Below are positions 53,179 through 62,900 of a DNA stretch of 64,000 bases, piece by piece; the stretch's first letter is position 1, and the number at the start of each line of letters is the position of its first letter. The notes beneath the pieces were generated by a model that was not told the DNA's origin, searched no databases, and saw only the letters and a list, made by a program, of their open reading frames with translations. Made by a program: the position numbers and the translations under genes. The DNA comes from Flavobacteriales bacterium (GTDB lineage Bacteria > Bacteroidota > Bacteroidia > Flavobacteriales_F > PHOS-HE28). The stretch spans positions 31,489 to 95,488 of the forward strand of contig JAEUTA010000022.1 in the NCBI GenBank assembly GCA_016788205.1. The letters run 5' to 3'.

Positions 53179-55047
53179 TTACTGGAGCGTGATGCGCTGC
53201 ACGGCGGTCTTCGCGCCGTTGCTTACACGCACGCTGTACACACCGTCGGCCAGACCTTCGAGGTCCAGTACGGTGTTCCCCACGAACTTGGAGGTGGAGA
53301 CGAGCTCGCCGAGGATGTTCATCACTTCCACGGTCATCTTCTCATTGCCCACGGTGTTCACACGCACCAAACCGTTGGTCGGGTTGGGGTACATGGTAAC
53401 GCCTTCCAAGAGGGTGTTCTCGGCCATGCCGATGCCGGTCTGCGAGGTGAGGCGGATAGCGTAAGCCGTTCCGTTGCCACCGTAGAGGAACACGTTATCG
53501 GGATCGAAAGGCAACCACAGTACGCTGCCGAGGGCAGGCTGGGGTACGGTCAGGTCATCCAGGATGTACACTTCGCCCTCTTCGCCCACCTTGGTCATGG
53601 CAGCGCAAGCGTAGTACGTTCCAACAGGGAGCTCGAAATTCTCAGGAACATCGAATCCGACGGTGATGATACCCGCGTCGATATCCGCTTGTGTCAGCGT
53701 GTAAGGCTCGGACTCCAGGCCGTTGACCGGGTTGTTCGTGACGGGTGGGGTAGCCAGCACTTCGGTCGTGTCCAGGATGCTTACAACGACCTGTCCACCA
53801 ACGCCGGAAGCAGGGCCCAGTTCGATCTGGATGCCGGTGAGGGGGTAGGGAGCGCGCAACGTGTACATGGTCATCAGCTTCACATTCTCCGAGTTGTCGG
53901 CGAAGGAACCGGTGCCGTTCTGCTGCAGGGTCTCTTCACCCTCGGGATGTCCGCCGATGAAATCCAACGAGAAGATGTCGTTGGTGGCAGCGAACGTGCG
54001 AATGCGAACGTTATCCTCCGTGTTGCCGTCCAGTGCGATCTGGTCGCTGGTCACCTCGAAGCTAGCCGAGTAATCACCAACTTGAGGAGCGAAATCGAGG
54101 TCGAAGTCAGCGATGGCCGACGTTTGCGAAGCCAGCGTACCGATAGCAAGCGGTCCGGAGCTCGCCGTGGTGGGACCCGTGATCTCGCACGAAACGGAAA
54201 CGCCGGTCTGCTCGAGGCCACCGAAGTTGAAGGCCTCACCACCGATGTTCAAGGTGGGGCCGAACTGGTTTACAGGAGTGCGGCCGTACTCTTCACCGGT
54301 ACCGGTGATGGACGTATAGCCGTAAAGCAGTTGGATCTCGTTGTCAGGCAGCGTGGTGAAAGCCACGTCATCCACCATCCAAGCGTAATCGCAACCACCT
54401 TGAGCGCCGTGCTCGGCGATGGTGGACCAGTAACGGAAGCGGATCTTCACGTCGGAGAAGCCCGCAGCGGCACTGGTGATGTTCACCACCTTCAGTGCCG
54501 GGTTGTCGGTAGCGCTGTTCACGTCGATCTCCTCGTTCACTTCGAAAGCGGTCCAGGTGTCGGAGCCCCCAACGCTCACGTCCACGAAGCACTGGCCGCG
54601 GAATTGGCGGAAGAATTGCTCGAACTGGAGGATGACGCCGGTGTAACCGCTCAGGTCAACACCCGTGGCCATGGTCACCGTAGCGCTCTGGTTGCCACCG
54701 CAGTACAGGTCGGAATCGAACAGTGCGAAACCGTTCGCTGCCGATGTGGAAGCGATAGGGTCGATGGCGAAAGAACCGGCAGGGCCTTCCGTACCGATCA
54801 CCCAAGTATCGGCATCAACGGAGGTGACACCTTCGGGGAGGGCGGTACCTGTTACCCAAGTGGAGGCATTGGAGAAATCATCGGACCAGATGATCTCGCG
54901 GTCGGCAGCGTTGATCACGGGGCGTACAGCCGTGCGCACAGGCTCGAAGCGCGACTTTTTAGCAGCGGCAGGCGCAGCGGTGTTCTGCTGTGCCGAAGCG
55001 CTTCCGGCCAGCGCCACAGCCAGCAACGGAATGTAGAGTTTGCTCAT
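53179..55047 (-). CDS. T9SS protein with choice-of-anchor-J-like domain, paralogue 1
   Basis: 622 residues. Signal peptide MSKLYIPLLAVALAGSASAQ; a TTG four codons upstream is less likely. Jelly-roll domain (STSAANGFALFDSDLYCGGN, VILQFEQFFRQFRGQCFVDV, GCDYAWMVDDVAFTTLPDNE), middle region (TLNIGGEAFNFGGLEQTGVS, IRTFAATNDIFSLDFIGGHP), and T9SS sorting domain (MYPNPTNGLVRVNTVGNE ... DGVYSVRVSNGAKTAVQRIT). Strongly similar to the gene at 49069 through the whole length. Predicted cell-surface or secreted adhesin-like protein. Confidence 0.93.
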   Translation of the reverse strand: MSKLYIPLLAVALAGSASAQQNTAAPAAAKKSRFEPVRTAVRPVINAADREIIWSDDFSNASTWVTGTALPEGVTSVDADTWVIGTEGPAGSFAIDPIASTSAANGFALFDSDLYCGGNQSATVTMATGVDLSGYTGVILQFEQFFRQFRGQCFVDVSVGGSDTWTAFEVNEEIDVNSATDNPALKVVNITSAAAGFSDVKIRFRYWSTIAEHGAQGGCDYAWMVDDVAFTTLPDNEIQLLYGYTSITGTGEEYGRTPVNQFGPTLNIGGEAFNFGGLEQTGVSVSCEITGPTTASSGPLAIGTLASQTSAIADFDLDFAPQVGDYSASFEVTSDQIALDGNTEDNVRIRTFAATNDIFSLDFIGGHPEGEETLQQNGTGSFADNSENVKLMTMYTLRAPYPLTGIQIELGPASGVGGQVVVSILDTTEVLATPPVTNNPVNGLESEPYTLTQADIDAGIITVGFDVPENFELPVGTYYACAAMTKVGEEGEVYILDDLTVPQPALGSVLWLPFDPDNVFLYGGNGTAYAIRLTSQTGIGMAENTLLEGVTMYPNPTNGLVRVNTVGNEKMTVEVMNILGELVSTSKFVGNTVLDLEGLADGVYSVRVSNGAKTAVQRITLQ

Positions 55048-55295
55048 TGGTTTGTTCAATTGTTAGGACAGGGATGAATGGCAAAGGAACGCATTGGGAT
55101 GGGTGGTTCCAAGCGGTTCGATCGGTTCCTGCCTAACCGCCTCTATGGGATTCTTATGGACGCCTTTTCGGCCCGAAAAGCAGGTGCTGCCGATCGGTCG
55201 ATCGTTATGAACGGTTCGTCGATCCAATGCGACCGTTACCTAGATCCCATTTGGACCATCAGACTGTCATTCTTGAAAACGGATGTGCTCTTGGC

Positions 55296-57122
55296 TTAGT
55301 CCTTCGCTCGCGGTTGGAGCGAATGGATGACCAGCGAAAGGGCGACCACGATGGCCGGGGCGATCAGGTTGTACCAGAGGAAAGCGATCTCGATCGGGTC
55401 ATGCACCACGGTTTGGCCATCCATGACGGCGAACACATTGTATCGGTCAAGCCCGAAATGGACCAGAACCAAAAGCTGGGCGGTCAAGCCAGCAATGAAC
55501 ACAGCGGTGCCTTGGATCTGCTTCATGAAGAAGGCCACCAGGAAGATGCCCAGGATCGTTCCGTAGAACAGCGAGCCAATGACGTTCACGGCCTCGATCA
55601 GGTTGTCGAAAAGCGGGAAGATGGCCGCGAAGAGCAGCGCGAGTATGCCGAAGAGCACCGTGGCCCATTTGGTGGAGATCACCGTGTCGCGCCCTTCACA
55701 TTGTTTGCGGAAGACATCGACGACGGCAGTTGTTGCCAGCGCACTGAGCTGTGAACTGGTGCTGCCCATGCCCGCGCAGAAGATCATCGCCAGCAATAGG
55801 CCCACCAATCCCACGGGCAGGTTGTCCATCACCCATGTGAGGAAGATGTAATCGTTGTCGTTCGGTTCGGCGCCCTTGATATTCCCCGACACGGCTTCCC
55901 GATATCCCTCGCGAACAAGATCATCCTGTTCCAAGGCCATGGAAAGCACGATGCTCGTGCGCTCGACATCATCCGTTCGCCCGGCGCGATGCGCCTCCAC
56001 CCAATTACCAGCCAGCCCTGCTATCTCGCCATTGAGCAAGCCGTGTTGCTCATTCATCACGCGCGCATCCGGCGTGGCGCCAGCCACCCTCTGCGCCTCC
56101 TCGGTCATCTCACTTTCCTCTGCGGAACTCTGCGTCGGAGCCTGCCCCGGCGAAGGTCGGGGCGTCTCTGCGGTGAACGCATTCACGGCTTTCACATTCG
56201 CCGCATTCCAATGCACCGGGCTCGCATTGAACAGGTAGAACACGAACACCAGTACCCCGATCAACAGGATGAAGAACTGCATCGGGATCTTCAGCAGCCC
56301 GTTCGTGAGCAGCCCCACACGCGCCTGGCGGATCGTTTGCCCCGTGAGGTAGCGCTGCACCTGACTCTGGTCCGTGCCGAAGTAGGAGAGCTGCAAAAAG
56401 AACCCGCCGATCAATCCGCTCCACACCGTGTACTTCGTGGCCGGGTCCCACGTGGTGTCGATGATGTTCATCTTGCCCAGCGCACCGGCAAGCTGTAGGC
56501 TTTCACCGAACGTGGCGTGTTCGCCGATCTGCTTCAACAGGAAAAAGAACGCGATGAACAAGCCGCCGAACATCACGGCCATCTGTTGTTTGTGTGTAAC
56601 GCCAACGGCCTTGGCGCCGCCTGTGGTGGTATAAAGGATGACCAACCCGCCGATGAACACGCATGTCCAGCTGAGCGGCCAACCCAGCACGGTGCTCAGC
56701 ACGATGCTCGGTGCGTAGATCGTAAGGCCAGTGCTCAGTCCGCGTTGGATCAGGAAAAGGATCGCGGTGAGCAGCCGCGTGCGGTCATCGAACCGTTTGC
56801 CGATGAACTCGTAGGCCGTATAAACGTTCCACTTGTAGTAGAGCGGGATGAATACCCACGCGATCACCACCATGGCCAGCGGCAGCCCGAAGTAGAACTG
56901 CACGAAGCCCATGCCTTCCAGAAAGCCTTGGCCGGGTGTGCTGAGGAAGGTGATGGCGCTGGCCTGCGTGGCCATCACACTGAGCGTTACGGCCCACCAG
57001 CGGTCCTCGTTATCGCCGCGCAGGTAGCGCGAAGCCGTGCGCGTGCCCCGTGTTTTCCAAACGCCATAACCCACGATGAAGCCGAGGGTGGCAAGCAATA
57101 CGGTCCAATCAATGGCGTGCAT
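55296..57122 (-). CDS. Sodium:solute symporter (SSS family)
   Basis: 608-residue inner-membrane transporter with about 14 hydrophobic segments. SSS features: YLRGDNEDRWWAVTLSVMAT, ASAITFLSTPGQGFLEGMGF, YTAYEFIGKRFDDRTRLLTA, the signature-like GGAKAVGVTHKQQMAVMFGG, and SYFGTDQSQVQRYLTG. Imports a solute (sugar, organic acid or similar) with Na+. Between two helices (about residues 315-405) lies a long hydrophilic loop; part of it (ETPRPSPGQAPTQSSAEES) is encoded by a short repeat element at 56088-56178. Start at MHAIDWTVLLATLGF. Substrate unknown; the PIG-L gene upstream may hint at sugar-derived substrates. Confidence 0.93.
   Translation of the reverse strand: MHAIDWTVLLATLGFIVGYGVWKTRGTRTASRYLRGDNEDRWWAVTLSVMATQASAITFLSTPGQGFLEGMGFVQFYFGLPLAMVVIAWVFIPLYYKWNVYTAYEFIGKRFDDRTRLLTAILFLIQRGLSTGLTIYAPSIVLSTVLGWPLSWTCVFIGGLVILYTTTGGAKAVGVTHKQQMAVMFGGLFIAFFFLLKQIGEHATFGESLQLAGALGKMNIIDTTWDPATKYTVWSGLIGGFFLQLSYFGTDQSQVQRYLTGQTIRQARVGLLTNGLLKIPMQFFILLIGVLVFVFYLFNASPVHWNAANVKAVNAFTAETPRPSPGQAPTQSSAEESEMTEEAQRVAGATPDARVMNEQHGLLNGEIAGLAGNWVEAHRAGRTDDVERTSIVLSMALEQDDLVREGYREAVSGNIKGAEPNDNDYIFLTWVMDNLPVGLVGLLLAMIFCAGMGSTSSQLSALATTAVVDVFRKQCEGRDTVISTKWATVLFGILALLFAAIFPLFDNLIEAVNVIGSLFYGTILGIFLVAFFMKQIQGTAVFIAGLTAQLLVLVHFGLDRYNVFAVMDGQTVVHDPIEIAFLWYNLIAPAIVVALSLVIHSLQPRAKD
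56088..56178 (-). repeat. CGCAGAG-type repeat element inside the symporter gene
   Basis: Four copies of CTCTGCG on the plus strand (56089-56095, 56118-56124, 56128-56134, 56166-56172), ending CTCTGCGGTGAA, with a central hairpin GCCCCG (56144-56149)/CGGGGC (56158-56163). The reverse reads ACCGCAGAGACGC ... ACGCAGAGT ... CCGCAGAGG. It is in frame and codes for hydrophilic residues in the loop. Confidence 0.72.
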
Positions 57123-57123
57123 A

Positions 57124-57206
57124 GCAGATCATGATGGTCTACTGTATACCACTCGTAGTGTCGACCCACTGGGTCGACCGTACAGGTGCATGGCCCGATG
57201 ATCTGC
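57124..57206. repeat. Nested palindromic structure
   Basis: Outer arms GCAGATCAT (57124-57132) and ATGATCTGC (57198-57206), middle arms CTGTA (57142-57146) and TACAG (57181-57185), inner hairpin GTCGACCC/GGGTCGAC (57160-57167 and 57171-57178). Fills most of the 100-bp gap between the PIG-L stop and symporter start. Could be a terminator/attenuator or a small palindromic repeat. Confidence 0.65.
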
Positions 57207-57222
57207 GTGATCCATGGTCCGC

Positions 57223-59823
57223 CTACCGATCAACACGTTTCGAGATCAAATTCGCAAAAAGCCGATACGCCCCCGGCACCCCTGCCGGCAATTCCCGGAA
57301 GAAGCTGATGCCCGTGTACACATAGCGGCCTTTGCCGTAGTCGCAGCTGACAAGCCCGCCGTTCAGCGGCTGTTCTCCGGGGTCGTTCCAGGCGATGAGC
57401 GGCGTGTAGTGCGAATCGAGCTCGCCGAGGAAGTAGAGGCCGCGCTCCTGCACCCAGCCATCGAAGTCGGTGGCGGTGATGGTGTTCGGTGTGTTCAGCA
57501 GGGGATGCTTCGGGTCGAGGAAGGTGGCCGGTGCTTCTTCCACGGTCACGCGGTCGCGGGTGATCTTCATCGGATAGGGTCCGAGCGTCGCCGGGTCGAT
57601 CACGAAATCCTCCACGCCAGAGAGGCCGAAGCGCGGTGAGGTGTTGTATTGCACCACCAACGTGCCGCCATCTTCTGCGTACTTCATCAGGATCGGCTGC
57701 GCTTGTTTCAGGCTCTTCACGGTGTTGTACGCGCGGATGCCGGTGACAATGGCGTCGTACGGCTTCAGGCTTTCCGCCGTGATCATCGCCGGATCCAGCA
57801 TGTCCACTTGCACGCCGAGTTGCTCCAGCGCTTGCGGCACTTCATCACCGGCGCCTTTGATGTAGCCTACGCGTTTCGCGGTGGTCTTCACATCCAGCGG
57901 CACCAGCTTCACTTCGGCGGGCGTGTAGTACACCTGCGGCATGATGTGCGGGTAGTCGATCTCGTGCAGCGTGCGATCGGCCTTGCCTTTGGCGCCGACG
58001 AATTCGAACCGCGCCGCGCCGGACGTGGCGTTCGTGCCGGGCATCAGTTGGAAGGTGAACGTCTGCCGCTCGTTGCGCTTGACGATGTCCACCCGCTTGA
58101 TGTCCTTGGTGGTGCCCCAGCCTTCTGGCAGGGTGATGTTGAGTTGACCGAACAGGCTGTCGGTGAGCGCTTCCACTTCCACGGTGATGTTCTGTGTGCC
58201 GCCGCGTGCGATCAAGTTGTTCACCTTCGGGATCACCGAGGCTACGGGTGTGACGTAGACTGGGCGGATGCGTTCCCCGGCTACGCGATCGACCCATTTG
58301 TAGGTGACCTCAATGTCTTCCCAGAATCGAGCGTCATCAAGCCGTGCGCCATAACTTGTTGCTAGTTCCGCGTGCTGCCGAGGATAGATCGATGTCTTGA
58401 TATCAGCCGGGTGATAGAGATTCCCTTCTTGGTACCCAGAAGCTCTCCCCCAGAGCCAGAATGGTTCGTCATAGACCGGTCCAGTCCGCAGTCCTCGTTT
58501 GATCTGGTTCACGCGGTGATTAGTTAGAAGGGAGTCCTTCATCATACTTGCGCTAATACCACCTTTACCACCTTCCACAAGCGAAGTGAGACGTAGTTCT
58601 GCATTGGACCTATTGACCAGAGCGAGACCCACCTCTACTCGGTCATCGGTTACCACGGAGGGGACAGATGATGTGGCTTCCGAAGTGAGCCCGGCAACCT
58701 GTCGCATCAGAGCTAGAATATCTCGCTCCTTGTGGGGCTGATAAGATTTCTGATCTACCGTGAAGTGCTCCTTCCCCGCCCACAAGTTCCATGCGGCCTT
58801 GTCAATTCGAGTGATCAGCGCTAACGAACGTGCTGGATCCGTGAAGGAGAATTCCTGGCTCATTTGCTCAATAAGGCCCGATAGCGTTTCGCTCCCTTTG
58901 ATCCGCCCCCACGTCATATCGATCCCCTCGAAAATGTCCTTCGTCTTTGGCCGATCGCCTTTCACGAACTTCAGGTACTCCAGCGATTCGCCGCGTGTTT
59001 CCGCCGCACCGAAGCCCTGGCTCTTGTGCATGCTGCGGCTTCGTCCGGCGAGTTCGGTGTAGCTCACGCCCAGCAAGGGGTCGTAGCCGCCCACATCCAC
59101 GGTGAACCAATCGGCATCGGTCTTGGCAAACTCGGCCAGGTCCTTCTTCCACCACGTGCTGCCGTTGAAGAAGAGGCGGCGCGGTTGCCACGCTTCCAAG
59201 CCTTGTTCGAGTTGCTCGGGAAAGGCCTTCGGATCGCCGGCCAGGTCGAACGCTTCTTCGGCGAGGATCGCGCTGGCCTCGTGGTGGCCATGCCCGGCTG
59301 AGCGGTCAGGCGCGAAGCGGGTGATGATCACATCGGGCCGGAAGGTGCGGATCACGCGCACCACATCGCTCAGCACTTCCTGCTTGCCCCACTTCTCGAA
59401 GCTCTCGGCGGCGTTCTTGCTAAAGCCGAAGTCCACCGCGCGGGTGAAGAACTGTTCACCGCCGTCGATGCGGCGTGCCTCCATCAGTTCCTGGGTGCGG
59501 ATGATGCCGAGCGCATCGCCCAGCTCCGAGCCGATGAGGTTCTGGCCACCATCACCGCGCGTGAGGCTGAGGTTGCCGGTGCGCACTTTCTTGCCGTTGG
59601 CCAGCCAGGTGATCAGGCGGGTGTTCTCATCATCCGGATGCGCCACGATGTACAGCACGCTGCCCAGCACGTTGAGCTTCTGCATCTTGTGCAGGATCTC
59701 GGCGGCGTTGGGTTGGGCGGGCGGGCGTTGGGCGGAGGTGCGAAGCGTGCAGTAGGGGAGGTGAAGTGTGAGGGCGAGGAGCGCCAGGCGCGAAAGGCGT
59801 GCGCCACGAGGTCCGAAGTGCAT
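57223..59823 (-). CDS. Exported PIG-L/LmbE-family deacetylase
   Basis: 866 residues from the ATG at 59823, giving a signal peptide (RLALLALTLHLPYCTLRTSA). Catalytic domain about 45-260: YIVAHPDDENTRLITWLANG holds the zinc-binding AHPDDE; SLTRGDGGQNLIGSELG and the later AGHGHHEAS provide the distal His. This family removes N-acetyl groups from GlcNAc-containing glycans or conjugates. The 500-residue rest is beta-rich with an Ig-like part and a C-terminal ThuA/glutamine-amidotransferase-like part (YDAIVTGIRAYNTVKSLKQA, DGGTLVVQYNTSPR). About 58370-58960 has plainly lower GC and different codon choice. Upstream of the symporter in the same direction. Confidence 0.9.
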   Translation of the reverse strand: MHFGPRGARLSRLALLALTLHLPYCTLRTSAQRPPAQPNAAEILHKMQKLNVLGSVLYIVAHPDDENTRLITWLANGKKVRTGNLSLTRGDGGQNLIGSELGDALGIIRTQELMEARRIDGGEQFFTRAVDFGFSKNAAESFEKWGKQEVLSDVVRVIRTFRPDVIITRFAPDRSAGHGHHEASAILAEEAFDLAGDPKAFPEQLEQGLEAWQPRRLFFNGSTWWKKDLAEFAKTDADWFTVDVGGYDPLLGVSYTELAGRSRSMHKSQGFGAAETRGESLEYLKFVKGDRPKTKDIFEGIDMTWGRIKGSETLSGLIEQMSQEFSFTDPARSLALITRIDKAAWNLWAGKEHFTVDQKSYQPHKERDILALMRQVAGLTSEATSSVPSVVTDDRVEVGLALVNRSNAELRLTSLVEGGKGGISASMMKDSLLTNHRVNQIKRGLRTGPVYDEPFWLWGRASGYQEGNLYHPADIKTSIYPRQHAELATSYGARLDDARFWEDIEVTYKWVDRVAGERIRPVYVTPVASVIPKVNNLIARGGTQNITVEVEALTDSLFGQLNITLPEGWGTTKDIKRVDIVKRNERQTFTFQLMPGTNATSGAARFEFVGAKGKADRTLHEIDYPHIMPQVYYTPAEVKLVPLDVKTTAKRVGYIKGAGDEVPQALEQLGVQVDMLDPAMITAESLKPYDAIVTGIRAYNTVKSLKQAQPILMKYAEDGGTLVVQYNTSPRFGLSGVEDFVIDPATLGPYPMKITRDRVTVEEAPATFLDPKHPLLNTPNTITATDFDGWVQERGLYFLGELDSHYTPLIAWNDPGEQPLNGGLVSCDYGKGRYVYTGISFFRELPAGVPGAYRLFANLISKRVDR

Positions 59824-59950
59824 GGGGGTGAAGGTATGGAGCATGGCAGGTCGCGTTCGGTGGGGGCGGTCCGCGCCGATCCGGATCAGCTTCAACAGTT
59901 CACCCCATCCGGCCGGGACGGCTTTGTGTGGTCGGGTACTTTGGAACGGT

Positions 59951-62900
59951 ATGTTCTCCCCCTCATCCGGCCCATGGAAGCTCTCGGCGCGCTACGCGGC
60001 GTGCATGGCTCTTGCTCTGGGCTGGCCGGTGGTTGCGTTCTGCGGCGGCGGAAGCCCGCTGCCCACGTTGGCTGATCTGTTGTTGGATGGTGTGCAAGCC
60101 GGAGAACGGTTCGGTGCGAGCGTGGCCACCGCCGGCGATGTGAACGGCGATGGCTACAGCGACATCATCGTAGGCATGCCCAGCTACGACAATGGCGCCA
60201 ACGCCGATGCTGGCCGGGTGATGGTATTCCACGGTTCGGCCACGGGGCTGTCGCCAACACTGGCCTGGACCATGAGCGGTACAATGGCCAACGCGCGGTT
60301 CGGGCACAGCGTGAGCACCGCTGGCGATGTGAACGGCGACGGGATCAGCGACATCATCATCGGCGCTCCGGGCCATGCGGGTCAGGGTGGCGTATTCGTC
60401 TACCACGGGTCACCCACGGGCCTTCAACTGGTGGCGGCATGGAGCGTGCTGGGCGGCGAAGCGGGATCTGGTTTTGGTACCTGCGTAGCCCTTGCCGGCG
60501 ATGTGAACGCCGACGACGTGAGCGATGTGCTCGTGGGTGCTCCCTTGGCGAACGAACTGGGTACCGACCGGGGCAAAGTGTATTGCTACAGGGGCTCCGT
60601 GGGTGCGGGCCTTGTGGCAGCTCCGCTCTGGACCTGGAGTGGTGCGCAGGACAATGCGCAGTTAGGTTTCAGCGCAGCGGGCGCTGGCGATCTGAACGGG
60701 GATGGTAGAAGTGATATCGCGGTAGGCGAGCCGTATTACGACGCGTCGCTCACCGACCGTGGTCGCGTGCTCATCTTCCATGGCAACGGTGCCGGCCTTT
60801 CGTTGAACGGCACGCGCGATGGGCCCTCTTCCGCCGCGCACTTCGGGTATGCTGTTTCGGCTGCGGGCGACATGAACGCCGATGGCTACGGCGAGTTTCT
60901 CGTTGGCGCTCCCGGTTACAGTACGGGCCGCGGGAGGCTCTACGGCTATCGCGGTGGAAGTACGGGCATCGAGGCCACGGCCACGTCCATCTTCACGGGT
61001 ACGCAGGCTTCGGCACGCCTGGGCACGGCGGTAGCGTTGGCCGGTGATGTGAACAGCGATGGCCATGCCGATGTGGTGGTCGGCGCTCCGTTGCATGATG
61101 CCGGTTTCACCGATGGCGGTCGCGCGTTGGTGTTCATTGGTGCGGCGGGTGCTGGTTCGCATTTCGTAACGGCCTATCGCACCTACGACGGCGCGCAAAC
61201 GAATGCTCAGCTGGGTTTCGCCGTGCACACGGCCGGTGATGTGAACGGCGATGGCGTGAGCGAACTCCTCTTGGGAATGCCTGAGCAGGGTGGCTTGGGG
61301 CGTGTCGGCATCTATCACGGTGGCACGGATGTCCTCAGCACGCCGACGACTCCACCGTGGACGCAACAGCCCGATGTGGCGAACGCGCAGATGGGTTCCA
61401 GTGTGGAGCAGGCCGGTGATGTGAACGGCGATGGGTTCTCGGATGTCATCGTGGGCATTCCGGGGTTGAATGAAGCGCGTGTCTACCTGGGTTCGTCCAC
61501 GGGGTCGTTGAGCAGCTATTGGTCGGCGAACGGTTCCGATCCCGACGAGGAGTTCGGCATGAGCGTGGCCAGCGCGGGCGATGTGAACGGCGATGGGTAT
61601 TCGGATGTGATCATCGGTGCATATCGGCATGGCAGCTATCGGGGAAGGGCCTATGTGTTCCTGGGTTCTGCCAGCGGCCTTGCGGTCACCTACCACTGGC
61701 GCGTTACAGGTGCTGTGGCGGGGGGGCGCTATGGCGGTGCGGTGTCCAGTGCCGGTGATGTGAACGGCGATGGCTACAGCGATATAGTCGTAGGAGCGTA
61801 CCTGCAGAACGACATGGGCGCCGCCTACGGTTACTACGGCGGTCCGGGCGGCTTGTCCACCACGGCATCGTGGTCCGTTAGCGGCACGCAACTCGCTGCG
61901 GACTATGGCAGCGTGGTCACGAGCGGTGGCGACGTGGACGCTGACGGCTATGATGATGTGCTGGTCGGTGCGCAACGTCACGACAATGCCGGGCTTATGC
62001 AATGCGGAGCTGTCATGCTCTTCCGCGGAACAGGGTCGGGTCTTGCTGCGGCGCCTTCGTGGGTGCAATACGGTGATAAAGCCGGAGCCGAATTCGGTTA
62101 CGACATCAGTTTAGCCGGTGATGTGAACGGCGATGGCTTCAGTGATGTGGTCATCGGTGCTTATCAATACGACAACGGGGAAGCCAGTGAAGGGCGTTCT
62201 TACGTGTACCACGGTTCGCTTACCGGCCTTGGCACTACGCCGGTGTGGTCCGTTGAAAGCGACTTCCCTGGTGCGTATTGGGGCAGTTCCGCCGCTGGTG
62301 CCGGTGATGTGAACGGTGATGGCTACAGCGATGTGATCGTTGGTGGCTACCGTTACGCGTTGGCCTACCTGGGCGAAGGGCGTGCTTCCGTATACCACGG
62401 GTCGGCGGCAGGTCTTTCCACCACGGCGGCGTGGACAGCGTTAGGTGGTGCAGCGAACCGTAATCTGGGTTACTCGCTCGCGGGTGCTGGCGATGTCAAT
62501 GGAGATGGATACGGTGATGTGATCATCGGTGTGCCCGGTTACAGCAATGGCCAATCCTTGGAAGGGTTCTGTGCGGTTCACCTGGGCAATATGCAGCGGG
62601 CACGCCAGGCGCGTACCAAACAATATCGCAGCGACCTCATCACCCCGGTGCGAACCAGCAACGGGACGTTCCAAGCGGATTGTTCGTGGGGTATCGGTCA
62701 GGATGTGTGGTCCAGCATGGGGCGTGTGCGCGTGAAACTGGTATGGGAACACAAGGGGCACGCACCACCGTTCCAAGGCACCCCGTTCTCCAATTGGACG
62801 GGATCTTCTGGCGAGGACGGGTCGTGGACGGATCCCGGTCTGCTCGGTCTTGAATTGAAACGTGTGCTCAGCATCACGGATGGTTCCACGTCGCACCCGG

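Noticed and set aside
53689..55077. 462-codon open frame on the plus strand
   Set aside because: Antisense to a T9SS gene with clear signal peptide and sorting domain; translation is compositionally biased.
55078..55299. 73-codon frame on the plus strand between two minus-strand genes
   Set aside because: No signal, domain or ribosome-binding site; the end overlaps the symporter stop.
60662..62068. 468-codon frame on the minus strand
   Set aside because: Antisense to the FG-GAP repeats; it merely mirrors their periodicity (recurrent AVHI-type phrases).
60120..62540. Evenly spaced GATGTGAACGGCGATGG repeats resembling a CRISPR array or tandem repeat
   Set aside because: Spacing is about 150-200 bp and each copy encodes the GDVNGDG loop of an FG-GAP blade; the frame is continuous, so these are protein repeats.
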